DNA of 64,000 nucleotides, from NCBI GenBank assembly GCA_009741485.1, contig VKON01003822.1, forward strand, positions 1 through 64,000. Direction: 5' to 3'. Both the position numbers and the translations under genes were made by a program. This DNA comes from Malurus cyaneus samueli (lineage: Eukaryota > Chordata > Aves > Passeriformes > Maluridae). The notes below the pieces were generated by a model. It ran no database searches. It was not told where the DNA came from and saw only the letters and a program-made list of their open reading frames with translations. Shown in pieces: positions 10,930 to 22,413 of this stretch (position 1 is the first letter of the stretch; each line of letters starts with the position of its first letter).

Positions 10930-11910
10930 TTTTCCCCACACACACAGGCATCCCAAAATGTCTTGAGACATCAATCTGTCCAGTCTCTGACACTTGCTAC
11001 AAAAAACATACTGCCATAAATTTCAGGAGTCCACCTCTGTAATTTGCATCCAAACTAAAAAAATTAATACATCCAGGCATTGCTTGCACACAAAAGGTGC
11101 CAGGACAGAAAGCTATTGCTGATGATTACTTCTCCTGGGCAGCCTATCATTGTACCACAAATACTGGGACTAGCTGCTTGCCTTGCCAAAATAAAGGAAC
11201 TGCGATAATTTTTTGGAGCCCAGCTCTGAAATTTGGATACCAGTTTTAATATATAACATTAGGGGATTACTCCGCACAAAAAAAAAAAAAAACCCCAAAA
11301 AAAACCATAAAAAGAGCCAGGACTGAAAACTCTGACTGACCTTTACCTCCCAGGGCAACCTATCATCTGCACCACAGACACCAGGTCTAGGTGCTTTCCT
11401 TAGCAAGGAAAGTCTGTTTCCCACTTTCTGGAGACCACCTCCAAATTTTGAAATCCATTACAAAAATTCTATACATCTGGGGATTGCTGCCTCAGAAGAG
11501 GTGCAAGGACAGAAAACTCTTTGTCACCCTTACCTCCTCTGGGCACCCAGTCATCTGCTGCACCAAACCTGGGAGTAGGTGTTTTCCATCCTAAGGAAGG
11601 CCATGGTCATCCACTTTCAGAAGTCCAACTCAAAAAATTACTATACCTACTCCAAATTATAAGGCATCCAGAGATGGCTCCCACACAAAAGATGCCATGA
11701 CAGAAAGCTGTTCCTGGACCATACCACCCCTGGGCCCTCTATGATCTGCACGACAAACACTAGGTGTGGCTGTGTGGTAGTGCATTCCCCCCTCCTCCTT
11801 TCCAGGCTGCAGTGCGATCGGAGAAATGCTTGTTAGGCCTTGGCCTTGAAAACAGCATCTGGGCTCAGCTCTTCCCAAGCATATCAGAAACACTGTCTGC
11901 TCCCAAGAAT
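10930..11910 (+). repeat. 187-bp degenerate satellite, second block (copy 1)
   Basis: Landmark motifs at about 11125, 11344, 11531 and 11717 give spacings of 219, 187 and 186 bp; the longer one includes an A-rich/CCCC run (11278-11310) that may vary in length. Each unit carries a TTTCCTTAGCAAGGAAA-like block, an AGAAGTCCACCTCCAAATTTG-like block and a GGGATTGCTCCCACACAAAAGGTGCC-like block. Equivalents: 36426-37361 and 57680-58578. It is interrupted on the right by the antisense LTR at 11911. Confidence 0.8.
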
Positions 11911-12596
11911 TGCTAAAAAGCTGCTGTTTTCCTTATGACCAGCCTTGGTCATAACTTCCACTTGCCTGAATGGCATAACATTCCTGTTCTCACTCTTTCA
12001 AACAAAGTCCTGACTCAAACTGTGGCCAGAATGAAACACTTGATATATGGAATAAGGACTCTATAACCAGAAGGGTTATAAAGTAGCTATGTTTATTACG
12101 CTAGCGGACGCACAGGGGATCACTCCTCAGAAATCATGCGTGCCCCTTGGCAGCATACAGCTTGGTATATATTGGGTTACAAGTTACATATGCATCAAGT
12201 TTTGCAATACACCTGTACATATTCATGACCTTCCCTGCTTTGTATTATAATGAGCTTGAATAGTCATTGTGCTTGCATAGTGCTTCCTGGAGGTCGTGGG
12301 CAGGGGTCTTCCAGGATGAAGTAAGGGGCTTCTATACTCTTCCTCAAGGGTTAAACTTTTGATCTTACTTTCTTGCGCACGCCTCCTGATCTCTTGGCTT
12401 CAGTCCAAGTCCTGAGGCCAGTTCTGGCCAGTCTAGGGATCCAGGGGGCAGGAGCTAAGTCACAGATGTCCCTCTTATCTTTCGGCCCTGCATCCTGCCC
12501 ATCCTGCTTATCTCGAGTCTTGCCTAACATTTCCCTCTACCTTGCCTTAACTCAGCAAAATGTTAAACAAGTGATTGTTAGAAATCAACTTTAGCA
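11911..12596 (-). mobile_element. Antisense ERVK-like LTR (copy 1)
   Basis: 686 bp with inverted ends: the minus-strand start is TGCTAAAGTTG and the end CTTTTTAGCA. On the minus strand it has a TATA-like CCAATATATACC, then an R-like region ending in the polyadenylation signal GTAATAAACATAGC (around 12088-12105). The word GTGCGTCCGCTAGCGTAATAAA is typical of avian class II ERV LTRs. No clear target duplication. Other copies: 37362-38017, 58579-59205 and a 3'-truncated one at 31123-31502. Confidence 0.75.
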
Positions 12597-12742
12597 AGCA
12601 CTTACTAATTAACCCTCAGTTTGCTGCTGTTGAAACAGACAGCGACACAAAATAACAGACACACATATACACACAACTACAAGCCATTTATTACAGAGGT
12701 GAGCCCTTTATCTATTTAGAACAAATTATACATTGTGGCAAA

Positions 12743-14384
12743 TGTCATGGTTTTACTCAGTCCGATTTTGGTGTGGATGGGACCAAGAAACCACAAAGAT
12801 GGCTCCTATGAAGAAGTTCTAGAAACTTTCTCCTTCTTCTCCAGCAAAAGGAGCCCCTACCCCCTGTGTTTTAGACCAATCCATCATGGCTCTGAGGTTG
12901 ATGGACAGGCTGCCATCAGGCCTGGGCCAATTGCACAGGTTGGTTACACCTCTGTGATGACGTATTGTCCTGTACTTAAGAAGAATTCAAAACAAGATAG
13001 GGGCGGCCGCCATGTAACTTTAAGGTTGTTAGTATGTTATAGATCATGCACTGGGGAAAAACAGAGAGGAGGGTGGGGAGATGTAAGAAGAAAAAAATGG
13101 AGACCCAAGATCACAGTAAGGAGAAAACAGGTACTGTTGTGCTGTGCTGTGGTTCTCGAGCATGGAGAAATAATTGTTCTCAAAAGGACTATTTCATAAT
13201 GAGAGACCTGTATAGAAAAGGAAGCGACCTTGCTCTGAGGAAAAAAACACTGGCCTTTGAGGACTGGATTGAACTGATTAGAAGCCAAAAAAGAGGGAAG
13301 AGGCTTGCCCCCCACGATTTGAAGCGAGTGATGCTAAAAGAAAATGTGTTTGCAGGGAGGAGAGGTGCCCCCGCTCAACGCAAAGTGAAGCTGTGTTCTG
13401 CCAGAAGATTTGTGATAGTGGTCTCACACCGCTGAAACAACGCAGTTTGCCTTAAAGACATTCTTTGTGATGGTAAGCCTGCTTAAAAGCTGTCTACACG
13501 ATAAGGGACAGGTACAATACTCTGGAATTGCCTGATCTCAGTATAACTAAAAGCTTGCTTGCTGGAGCCGAAAGTTACAAAGACTCGTTAAGTTCACTTA
13601 ACGACTTGATAACGCTAGCTTGTGAGGCTAACCGCAAAGTGTCATTTCTAAAGTAGCCTATAAGGAGCTCAGTTTTTGTAATATGTATTAGGTTGATTAC
13701 CGTTAGCAAACATGGCATAAAAGCCGTGGTTGCGAGAATAAAGACAAAACGAGTTTGTATGCATCATTCTCTGGTGGTCTTTGTGCATTTCTCCCGCTGC
13801 TCGACAAATGGTCAGCTCGACACTGTTTTTTTTCTCCTACGAGGTAAAGAAAAATACTCCGTCGCCATCAGCAGTTATACACTGACTGTTTCTTGGGAGA
13901 GAACTTCCACAGCTTGGAGCTGTAAGGACTCTTCTCCTATTGATGCTGGACAATAACTGTAATGAGTAGTTTGATCTGATGTTAACTTTCATTCCTGTCC
14001 CCTTGTGTGTGCGGGAAAAAACATGGGGGTGGAGAGGGAGGACCTGGAAAAGAGACGGTCCCGGAAAGGATAACAGTGTCTTAAAAATGTCCGGTTTTAT
14101 TTTCTTCTCCTTGTAAATTTTTCCCTATCTTTGTTCCCCTCCCCGAGTGCAGTAGTATTTTAGTAGTTTGTAGAATAAATCTATTTGCAACTTAAGTTAT
14201 TCAGCCTGTCTGACCATTCTCTGGAGCACATATGTATCTTTCTCTCAATTATGTTATGTTATCTGAAAGCCATAATTTTATTGATAATTGGCTTTTGCTC
14301 TCCCTTCTTCCTCTCTGGTGGGGGAAAGGAGAGAACGTCGTGGTGCAGTGCTTTTGGCTTTCGAGCACAGTCTAAACCATGACA
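12743..14384 (+). mobile_element. ERVL-like 5' LTR (copy 1)
   Basis: 1.64 kb from TGTCATGGTTTTACT to AGTCTAAACCATGACA; the ends are inverted repeats of each other. A TATA-like CATAAAAG near 13715 and AATAAA signals near 13739 and 14174 fit promoter and polyadenylation regions. A primer-binding site follows immediately, so this is a 5' LTR rather than a solo LTR. The left half matches the antisense LTRs at 1-698 and 18317-19296. Its left end is also the source of the 161-bp fold-back element. Related, older LTR: 45544-47009. Confidence 0.85.
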
Positions 14385-14388
14385 TTTT

Positions 14389-14407
14389 TGGTGCCGGTGA
14401 CTCGGAT
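14389..14407 (+). promoter_or_regulatory. Retroviral primer-binding site, tRNA-His type (one extra base)
   Basis: Sequence TGGTGCCGGTGACTCGGAT starts 4 bases after the LTR end. It equals the complement of the tRNA-His 3' end (TGGTGCCGTGACTCGGAT) with one extra G. The clean 18/18 version is at 39761-39778, so the extra base is probably an assembly error. Confidence 0.8.
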
Positions 14408-15296
14408 TGGGAAAAAATCAGGTTTAAACCCATGACACAAACATACATTGACTAGTGAGGCAGCTCTTTAGCTACTCATCAGTATATGATTGGTGAGTTT
14501 GCGAGGCTGCAGTGTCATTAATGTTTGAGTCTTTGGCCATCTGTGTTATCGGTTCAACGTTCCATTCTCTTTTTCCCAGATGCAGCCAAGGTGTGGTGTT
14601 TTGTGGCAGCATCCTCCTTCATGCAGGCTGTTACACTCCCTTCTGTTTCCCAGGTCTCAGTCATACACTATTATTAGCTGGGTCTCTGAACTGCAGGGGC
14701 ACAATGCCGGCTTTCGGCCTCCACATCAGTTCCCCTGTAACTTTCAGTCCCCTGTATCACACTATTGTGACCAAAGCCCACTCTCATGCGATCCTATAAA
14801 CAGCAGTCCAAATATGAGACCCTTGAACTCTCCTGGACTACAGGGGGCCTGCAACCAGCATTTCCCTGCTGAGTGGGATGCCTCTCAGAGCTAGCAAACC
14901 CTCTGGTTTGTTATACTCAGAGAATCACTGAACACATATATTCCGGGCCAATGTGCCTCACTCCTCAAGGCCCAATCCTTCACCTGTCAGAGATGCAAAA
15001 GCATCTGAAGTGAGCAATTTCACAGACCTCTGAGGGGAATTTTTCACAGGTACCTTGCTTGCACTGACTGTGTCTGGGTGTATGCCCCTGTGCATATGCT
15101 AAGCAATCTGAGAGAAATACTGCTTTTTAGATGTTAAGTACCTTGGATATCTAAGGAAGTTAGGCCTGTAAGTAAGGTTAAGTTATAGTAATAAACTAAC
15201 TTAAATGCTACTAAGTGTTGTTCTGTGATGCATCATAAGGAGTATGCACTATAACTAAAACATAGTGAGATACGACAATTGAAACGTTTATACATT
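14408..15296 (+). mobile_element. ERV leader / 5' internal region (copy 1), ends at a gap
   Basis: Continues from the primer-binding site with no sustained open frame. No gag, pol or env domain was recognised. The same sequence is found at 33260-34132, 39779-40674 and 60889-61710. In copies 2 and 3 an antisense LTR interrupts it; here the assembly breaks at an N gap before that point. Confidence 0.6.
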
Positions 15297-15321
15297 NNNN
15301 NNNNNNNNNNNNNNNNNNNNN
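15297..15321. other. Assembly gap, 25 N
   Basis: Run of 25 N. Copy 1 ERV leader lies to its left; sequence from a different ERV (TGATGCC family) lies to its right. The order of copy 1 beyond this point therefore cannot be trusted. Confidence 1.
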
Positions 15322-15653
15322 CTGCCCACTGGTAACCATGATTCAGGATTCGGCCCGATTATTGCATTGCGATGTCCAAAAATATATCCAGAGTTTGACA
15401 GGAGCATTGCTTGGATTGTACCCAATTATACTCTTAGATGGTGGTGGTAACTGGCCATTATTGCGTATGAAATGGAGTGACTCAAATTTACCTGAAGTTA
15501 GTTTCCAAATACCACCTTTAAATTCGCTTGTATTTTTTCATGGTTACAGACTGGCCTGAGAAAAGGTATCTCTGATAGTTGCTAGTTTGTAGTAATGTAG
15601 TGATAAGAGGACTAGACAAGGTGAGTCCTTGTTAGTCTTAACAAGGAGGGGAA
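15322..15653 (+). mobile_element. ERV 3' internal fragment before LTR
   Basis: Nearly the same sequence as 17455-17797, including the GGTAACCA-GA-TTCAGGA start and a purine-rich AACAAGGAGGGGAA tract directly before the LTR. Coding frames are broken. Together with 15654-16141 it repeats the arrangement at 17455-18316. Confidence 0.6.
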
Positions 15654-16141
15654 TGATGCCTTGATGATTTTGGCTTTCCTTTTTTACGCTTTCTGTACCT
15701 CTATGCATCCCATCGTACCCTATAGCCACAATGCTTGTAATTTCTGAAGCCTCGATATTCAGCTATAGTTTAGACTTTTGCTGGCAAAGAACTAACATCC
15801 CAAGAAGGAGTCAGGTGCCCTGTGCATATCTAAACCCGAGGCTCCAGCCTTGGGTAAGCCTTCTCTCTGGAACATCTTGTGTAAACTGGGCTTCTGGCCT
15901 CAATCCGGAGGGGACATCATTAGAATAGGTGACATTACTGCATTTGTTAGATTTCTTATTGGGGATCCTAGATAGGTATGCTAATTCCTGAAACCTATAA
16001 ACACTTGTATCCGTCTGTACACGGGTGTGCAATCTCTTGCCATCAGTATGTGCACCTGGGATCCCAAATACCGAGGGTTAAAACCCTTTTTGCCCTTAAC
16101 CGTGTCTGTGTCTTTATTTTAAAACTGGCTTTTAGGCAACA
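15654..16141 (+). mobile_element. LTR of the TGATGCC family, first of a pair
   Basis: 488 bp, TGATGCCTTGATG to TTTTAGGCAACA. TATA-like CCTATAAACAC near 15995 and a downstream CTTTATTTTAAAA polyadenylation-like region. Preceded by a purine tract. A second copy with indel differences is at 17798-18316; a more distant relative is at 1166-1588. Confidence 0.65.
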
Positions 16142-17454
16142 GAGAAGACTAACAGAGGTAACTGTCATGACATTGCAGAAGTCATCAAAAGGGGAAACAA
16201 ACCCTGAATTGGGAAATTACCTTTTTGGTATAAAAGCAACGAAAAGGGTTAAAGGAAGACAACTGCAGTAGTAGTAACCGCAGGAGGAGGTAGATTTGAC
16301 GGGTTTACTCCAAAATACAATCAGGGATCAAAAATTTGATTAAGGCTCTTAAAGCTGAATCAAGGGAAGGTGTGGGCTGTTACCCCACAGGCAGGTTGTA
16401 CTCCAAACTCTGCTTCCTTCAAGAAATAGCCCAGAGGGAGCATTTGAGGGGTACCCCTGGGGAACAAGAAAATCTTTTAAAAACATCTGAAGAAGGTAGT
16501 GTTGAGAAGGGATGACTGTATTGTACAATCTATAACAAGCAACGTTGTTGAGACCTGTTGTAGAAACAAGTACTGACACAGCAAGAGAGTGGTAGTTGGG
16601 GTGATGAAGGCAGTGAGATCTCCGTTAGGGAGACTTTCCTGGAAATAGATTTGTGCTGAAAGCCTTTTCAAGGAGGGATCCAAATATGGCTGGTAACTGG
16701 TTGGACACCTTCAGTGGCGTTGCCTGGGCTTAACCCCGGTTGCACAACACAGCAAAGGGGTAGTTAAAAAACTTTCCATCACACATAATTCCAGGTCTGG
16801 GGTTCCTTTTGGAATGTCATCCAGATAGAGAGACCACATTTGCATTGCAACTTGGTCAGGAAAGTTGACAGGATTCTGGGACCTTAATTGGGACCTGATT
16901 TACTCCCTACAGGGCCCCCCAGCAAGTGGCAAGGTTGAATGAGTGTAATGAATGGAACCCTCAAACCCAGATCAGTAAGATATGCCAAGAAACTCAAATG
17001 ACATGGGTTCGGCCATTGCTTCTGGCCTTGCTGAGAGCTCACAATACAAACTGAGGCAGAGGGACAATTAAGTCCTATGAAATCTTGTATTGGCAAGCCA
17101 TACCAGGTTCCACCATATCCTGGGAAAAACTCGATACTGATTTGCAGAAATGCTTAATGGTTTAAGTTCCAATGCAGAAGCTCCAGGACTCGCCCATGCT
17201 GTCAGAGCCATAGGACTGGACACACCTTGCCTTATCCATTCCAGCCTGGAGACAGGATCTGCCATCAAGGATGGGACAGCAACCCCTTGCAAGTGAGCGG
17301 AAGGGACTGTTCCAAGCTTTCTGCCCATCCTCCTGCCGGTCAATTTGCTGAGAAAGGACCGTAGACTCACTCTCCAGAGTCAAGAAACCATCAGAGAACC
17401 AGAGACTAATGCAAATTCAAGCTGATGTAAACTGTTTTTCACATGTCTGTTGTT
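16142..17454. mobile_element. Presumed ERV internal sequence between two LTRs, no domain recognised
   Basis: Lies between two same-family LTR units. Both strands hold open stretches of 60-100 codons (for example 17068-17370 minus) but none shows a known retroviral motif. No primer-binding site could be identified right after 16141. The assignment rests on position only. Confidence 0.4.
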
Positions 17455-17797
17455 CTGCCCAAACTGGTAACCAATGAATTCAGGAATTCGGCCAACTAAT
17501 GCATTGCGGATGTCCAAAAATATTCCAGACTCTGACAGGAGCATTGCTGGATTCTGTACCCAATTATCTCCTCATAGATGGGGTGGTAACTGGCCAATTG
17601 ATTGGTATGAAATTGGAAAGGGATCATTCTACCTGAATTAGTTTCCAAAATTACCCACCTTAAATTCAACCGATTATTTCATGGTTATCAGACTGGGCCT
17701 GAGTAAAAGACGAGATCTCTGATAGTTAATGTTGAAGTTAATGTAGTAGTAGAGACTAGACAAGTGGAGTTCTTGTTAGTCTCTAAAAGGGGTGGAA
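17455..17797 (+). mobile_element. ERV 3' internal fragment before second LTR
   Basis: Duplicate of 15322-15653 and ends in CTCTAAAAGGGGTGGAA, a polypurine-like tract. Shares blocks with 760-1165 in front of the related LTR of copy 1. No intact frame. Confidence 0.6.
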
Positions 17798-18316
17798 TGG
17801 TTTGCCTGATAGATTTTTGCTTTTCCTTTATGCTTTCTGTACCCTCTATGCATCGGCCTGTTACCCTTGCCCACATGCTTGTAATGCTGAAGCTTGAATA
17901 TTCCACAGCTTAGTTTAGACGTTTTGCTTGGGCAGAGACGACCAAAACATCCCAAGGGGAAGAGTCAGTGTACCCTGTGCTTCTTAACCCAGACTCCAGG
18001 CTTGGGGTGAAGCCTTCTGTCCAGAACATCTGATGTGTAAACTGGGCTCTTGGGCTCATTCTGGGGGGATGAGGGGGGGGGGAGGGGGAGGGGATCATTA
18101 GAAATAGGGTGACATTACGCATTTGTTTAAGGTTTCTTATTGGGGATCCTCAGATAGGTAGCTTAATTCCTGAAACCATAAAAATTTACCCTGCTGTACA
18201 CGGCGGTGCATCTGCCTCAAGTATGTGCACCTGGGATCCAATACGAGGTAAAAACCCTTTTATATCCCTCTTTAACCGTGTCTTGTGTCATTATTAAAAA
18301 CTGCTTTCAAGGCACA
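17798..18316 (+). mobile_element. LTR of the TGATGCC family, second of a pair
   Basis: Matches 15654-16141 with many small indels and ends CTTTCAAGGCACA. It abuts, without spacer, the internal part of an antisense ERVL-like LTR at 18317. Confidence 0.65.
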
Positions 18317-19296
18317 CCGCGGGACCCGTCTCTTTCCGAGTACTCCCTCTCCAACCCCCCCCATCCCCATGTTTTTCCCGCCACACAAAAGGGGGACAGG
18401 AATGAAAGTCTACAAGATCAACCACTTCATTACAGCTGTCGTCCAGCATCATAGGGAGAAGCCCTTCTTAACAGCTCCAAGCATGTGGAAGTTTTCTTTC
18501 CACCAGAACAGTTCAATGTGTAACTGCTGGATGGCGAGGAAGTATGCCTTTACCTCGTAGGAGAAAGAAGAATGTCTTAAGGCAACTGCGTTGTTTCAGG
18601 CGGCGTGAGACCACTATACAAAGTCTGGCAGAACACAGCTTCTAAGCATCCACTTTAGCTTCAGACGTTGGGCGCGGGGGCACCTTTTCCTCCTCGCGCA
18701 GACACATATTCACTTCTTTACATCAACCTCGTGGGTAACAAGCCTCTTCCACCATTTTTGGGCATTTAATCCTCAGTCAGTCTCAATAGGCCAGGTTTTT
18801 TTTCAGAGCAAGGTCGCTGTCCTTTTCTATACAGGTCTCTCATTGATGAAATAGTCCTTTTGAGAACAACTTATTTTCTCCATGCTCGAGACCACAGCAC
18901 AGCCACACAGTACCTGTCTATCTCCCTTACTGTGATCTTGGGTTCCATTTTCTTCTTACATCTCCTCACCCTCCTGCTCTGTTTTTCCCGTGCCATGATC
19001 TAATAACATACTAACAACCTAAAGTTACATGGCGGCCGCCCTATTTTGTTTGAATTCTTTCTTAAGTACGACAATCGTCATCACAGAGGTGTACCAACCT
19101 GTGCAATTGGCCAGGCCTTGATGGCAGCCTGTCCAATCAACCTCAGAGCCATTGGATTGGCTCTAAACACAGGGGTAGGGCTCCTTTCTGCTGGAGAAGA
19201 AGGAGAAAGTTTCTAGAACTTCGTCACTAGGAGCCATCTTTGTGGTTTCTGGTCCCATCCCCCACCACCAAAAATCGGACAGTAAAACCATTGACA
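18317..19296 (-). mobile_element. Antisense ERVL-like LTR, 3' truncated (copy 2)
   Basis: Reverse complement of 12743 to about 14060. The LTR start is at 19296 (ACCATTGACA). The last 320 bp or so of the LTR is missing at the left junction, where another LTR ends. Orthologous to 1-698. Confidence 0.8.
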
Positions 19297-20214
19297 CAAG
19301 TCACTGGCCAAAGGAACCCTAGGATTCACTACTTCCCGAGTTTAAGAAGGCTTTCTGCTCCTGAAAACAACTGACAAAAACAGAGACTGATTGCAACAGG
19401 AGATGATGTAGTTTAAAACAACGTTTTTCTATGTACTATAGTTATCATACACAGTCGGTAAAAACAGATACAGGAGATGGAACCAAAAATTTGCAATTAA
19501 TGATTCCAGTCCAAAGTTATATCTAATGTTTCAAATTTTCATATCGGAATTAGCATCAAAAACTCTAACACTGAGCTATTGAGTATTCTTTCCATTACCC
19601 TCCGTCATGAATTACCAAAACTGACCTCGACGAAAGAACTGTCATAAGTAACTGTCAATCCTAATTCTCTTTGTATAGCTTAACTGGGTAATAACATTAC
19701 TATTGTTAAATATACTTGTTGTTAGATACATACTGTCGAGTAGATATCATAGATAAGAGACCTACAATGTCAGGCCTTCTAAATGGGGGAAATGATGCCT
19801 GTGAACTTTTAGTTTCTGTATTTTCGATGTATCTGTATATGTCTTTTCTCTAAGGATACAACACTAAAACTACCATTCTTTCCCATCTTTAGACAACAAT
19901 CCCTCTCTGCAGCCTGAATCAAGGACACCTCGGCTGCCTGGAGGACCCAAAATATGTAAACAGTGAGTTGGGGGAGACGTTTGGGGTGGTTGACATGCAT
20001 GACTGAAAGATCATTGGAGAATTATGTTTAATAAGGCAGAATTATAAAATTGAAGGGTTTGTGACAGCTGTCCATTTTGAGGTGTAGACTCAGGAGGAGG
20101 CTATTTGTTGCCCTAATGTACCAGCATAGGCCTGTATGGCCTGTATTCAGTTGTCTATTCTTCTGTTAAGTTTGTGTGGCCTGTAGGTTCAGTTAGCCTG
20201 ATTTAAGGCATCTA
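19297..20214 (+). mobile_element. ERV 3' end plus TGATGCC-family LTR (copy 2)
   Basis: Copy of 699-1588: internal fragment 19297-19792, purine tract AAATGGGGGAAA, LTR 19793-20214 with GGCATCTA at its end. Many single-base indels against copy 1. Confidence 0.65.
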
Positions 20215-22255
20215 CCCCAAGCGGGGAAACAAAGGAAAAATCTAACCTCCAACACTTGGATAGAAGGAAATCTGAACTCCCTCTTTTATAATGGACTGGA
20301 ATATGTGTACCTATTTTTATTTGACCCAACATAACCTGTAGATCCCTAAGATTCCCAGTTGCTTTGTTATTAATAAATCAGTTCACCTTTGTAGTACCTT
20401 TTACAGTCTCAAAATTGTAGTTGTAAATCCTTCCATGAGACTGAAATCATCCCCCCAGTCCCCATTTGGGTGGGAAAAAGGAGAAGAGCTTTGTGCCTTG
20501 CCCTTCATATGCACTCAGTGCTGCAAGTCTAGAGGCACAAAGTTGGCAGTGCCAGCTCCTTGGCCAGGCCTTGGGGCTGTTTGTAGGCAGCCAGTGGCCT
20601 TGTTCCCTGACTCTGCTGGGCTGAGCCTTGCATTTCTTCAGGAGCAGACATAGAACTGCTGGGGTCTTTAAAGAACATTCTCTGCGTTTTAAAATGAGAG
20701 CAGGTTTTTGCAGTTTGTTAGAAATTCACAGTCAAAATTCCAGTTGCTAGCAAAAGGGATGTGTGGAATTAATAAAAAATCATTCATGTCCTATTGTTAG
20801 AAAGTTGTTTGCCAGGGATTATCTTATTTTGCCTTGGAAGAAAATCTGAAAGACAAAGCGGCTGCTAAGAGGAAGGTCTGAATTTTTCCCACATTTTTAC
20901 ACACTGTAGCTGCTATGGTAAATAATGTGCTAATCTGATCTTTTAATAATGTGATATTTTCTTATCATTGGAAACGACTAGGACCATTGAGAAGATGTTG
21001 GAGAAAGAACCCTGGGTTTTATAAGCCTGCAAAAGCAAGCCTGTATTTGCCTTTCAGTGGCTGTTCTGGAAAGTTCCTGATTGATTTCCAGAGGAGGGTG
21101 GCTGGGCTGTGAGAGGATTTCTCAGCAATAACCCTTGCAGTGTGAGCTCCTGTCTTAATGGATGCTGGAGAATTCTGCAAGAGCTTAATTACTCTACAGT
21201 GAGTTCAGGGGAAATCACTTTTGAAACTCCCAAGGGTCAACGCAGGTTCAAGAAAGATTACACATAAAAAATCAGGCTTTTTAAAATTCCTGTGGGCTAC
21301 AGAAGCACCTGGTTTCTCCACGCTTAGCAAAGATACTCTTAAAATAATGTTAACTGCACTTATTTGTAAAGTGTGGCCATAACTCCTCCCGATTTGTTAA
21401 ATACTACTTGAGCGGTATTTTGCTTAAAATAAAGGTATGAACGTCAGTATTGGAACACTGTCTTTTTGTAGCGTCTTGTAGTTTTGCAGGGGGGCTGAAA
21501 ACAGATTTAGCAAAATTATGTTATCATGTAAGAGTGGAGTTGTGGGGAGAACTGAAGGGTTCTTTAGGTGTTTCATAACAGAAAAATTGTGCTAGTAGAA
21601 ATAGTTCCATTGATTTCATGCTTAGAATTAATTGCATTGTTATCTTGTAATTGTTTTGTTGCATAAGCAACAAAAAAATGTAAATTCTACATATTGCTGA
21701 AATATTACTGTTGTAGAGAAACTTTTAAACATATATATCCAGCTATAAAACTTTAGTAATATATACAGTATATATCCAGGCAATGTAGCCTTTGTGCCTT
21801 AGGCTTATTTAAACCAGTTGTAAATAATATGTCTTGCTTGGTTAGCGTACATGTGGAAAGATGAAGCAGTTCTGCAGTCACCTGGGGAGTATGTTCCTCG
21901 GGGGCAGCCTCAAGGGACTCAACAGCCTGTCTAGCCCCTCTTTTTCCCATGGTAAATTCTATTGATTGCTTTGAAATTTAAGTGAAGCATGTAAGACGCT
22001 AAAGTGATAAATAAAGCAGTTTGTTCCTTATTATGGACAATGTTTTACATTTCCATAATTTTGTTGCTTTAGGAAGTCCATCGTTGTTAGCAGTTCCAAA
22101 TATAAATGTTAATCACATTAAGTAATACTTTCTTTCACTACTTAACTGTAGCTGGGATTTTCTTAGGAGGATTCTAATTGGTCCAGTACCGTCCATAAAT
22201 GAATAGTAGTTTAGATACATCTATAGTATACAGGGTCTATGTAAGAAATCCTGTG
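20215..22255. other. Spacer (copy 2), no gene seen
   Basis: Collinear with 1589-3600. Open frames present in one copy are broken in the other. Confidence 0.55.
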
Positions 22256-22413
22256 TCATGTTTTACTTGGTCCAATTTTTAGTGGTGGGGAATGGGATCA
22301 ACAGAGAAGAAGAAGAAGGAGAACACCCCCAACTTCTCTCAGCAGCCATCTTTGTTGGTTTGTTGACTCCAGTTCCCACCACTAAAATTGGACCAGTAAA
22401 ACATGACAACCTA
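22256..22413. mobile_element. Fold-back element, copy 2
   Basis: Same element as 3606-3766 with small deletions in both arms (for example GTGTCATGTTTTAC and CAGTAAAACATGACA), so the inverted repeat is no longer perfect here. The same flank CCTAG is recognisable on the right. It was duplicated with the segment rather than inserted anew. Confidence 0.75.

Noticed and set aside
12373..12594. 73-codon frame found identically at 31279-31500
   Set aside because: Lies antisense in an ERVK-like LTR; the identity reflects duplicated assembly, not coding selection.
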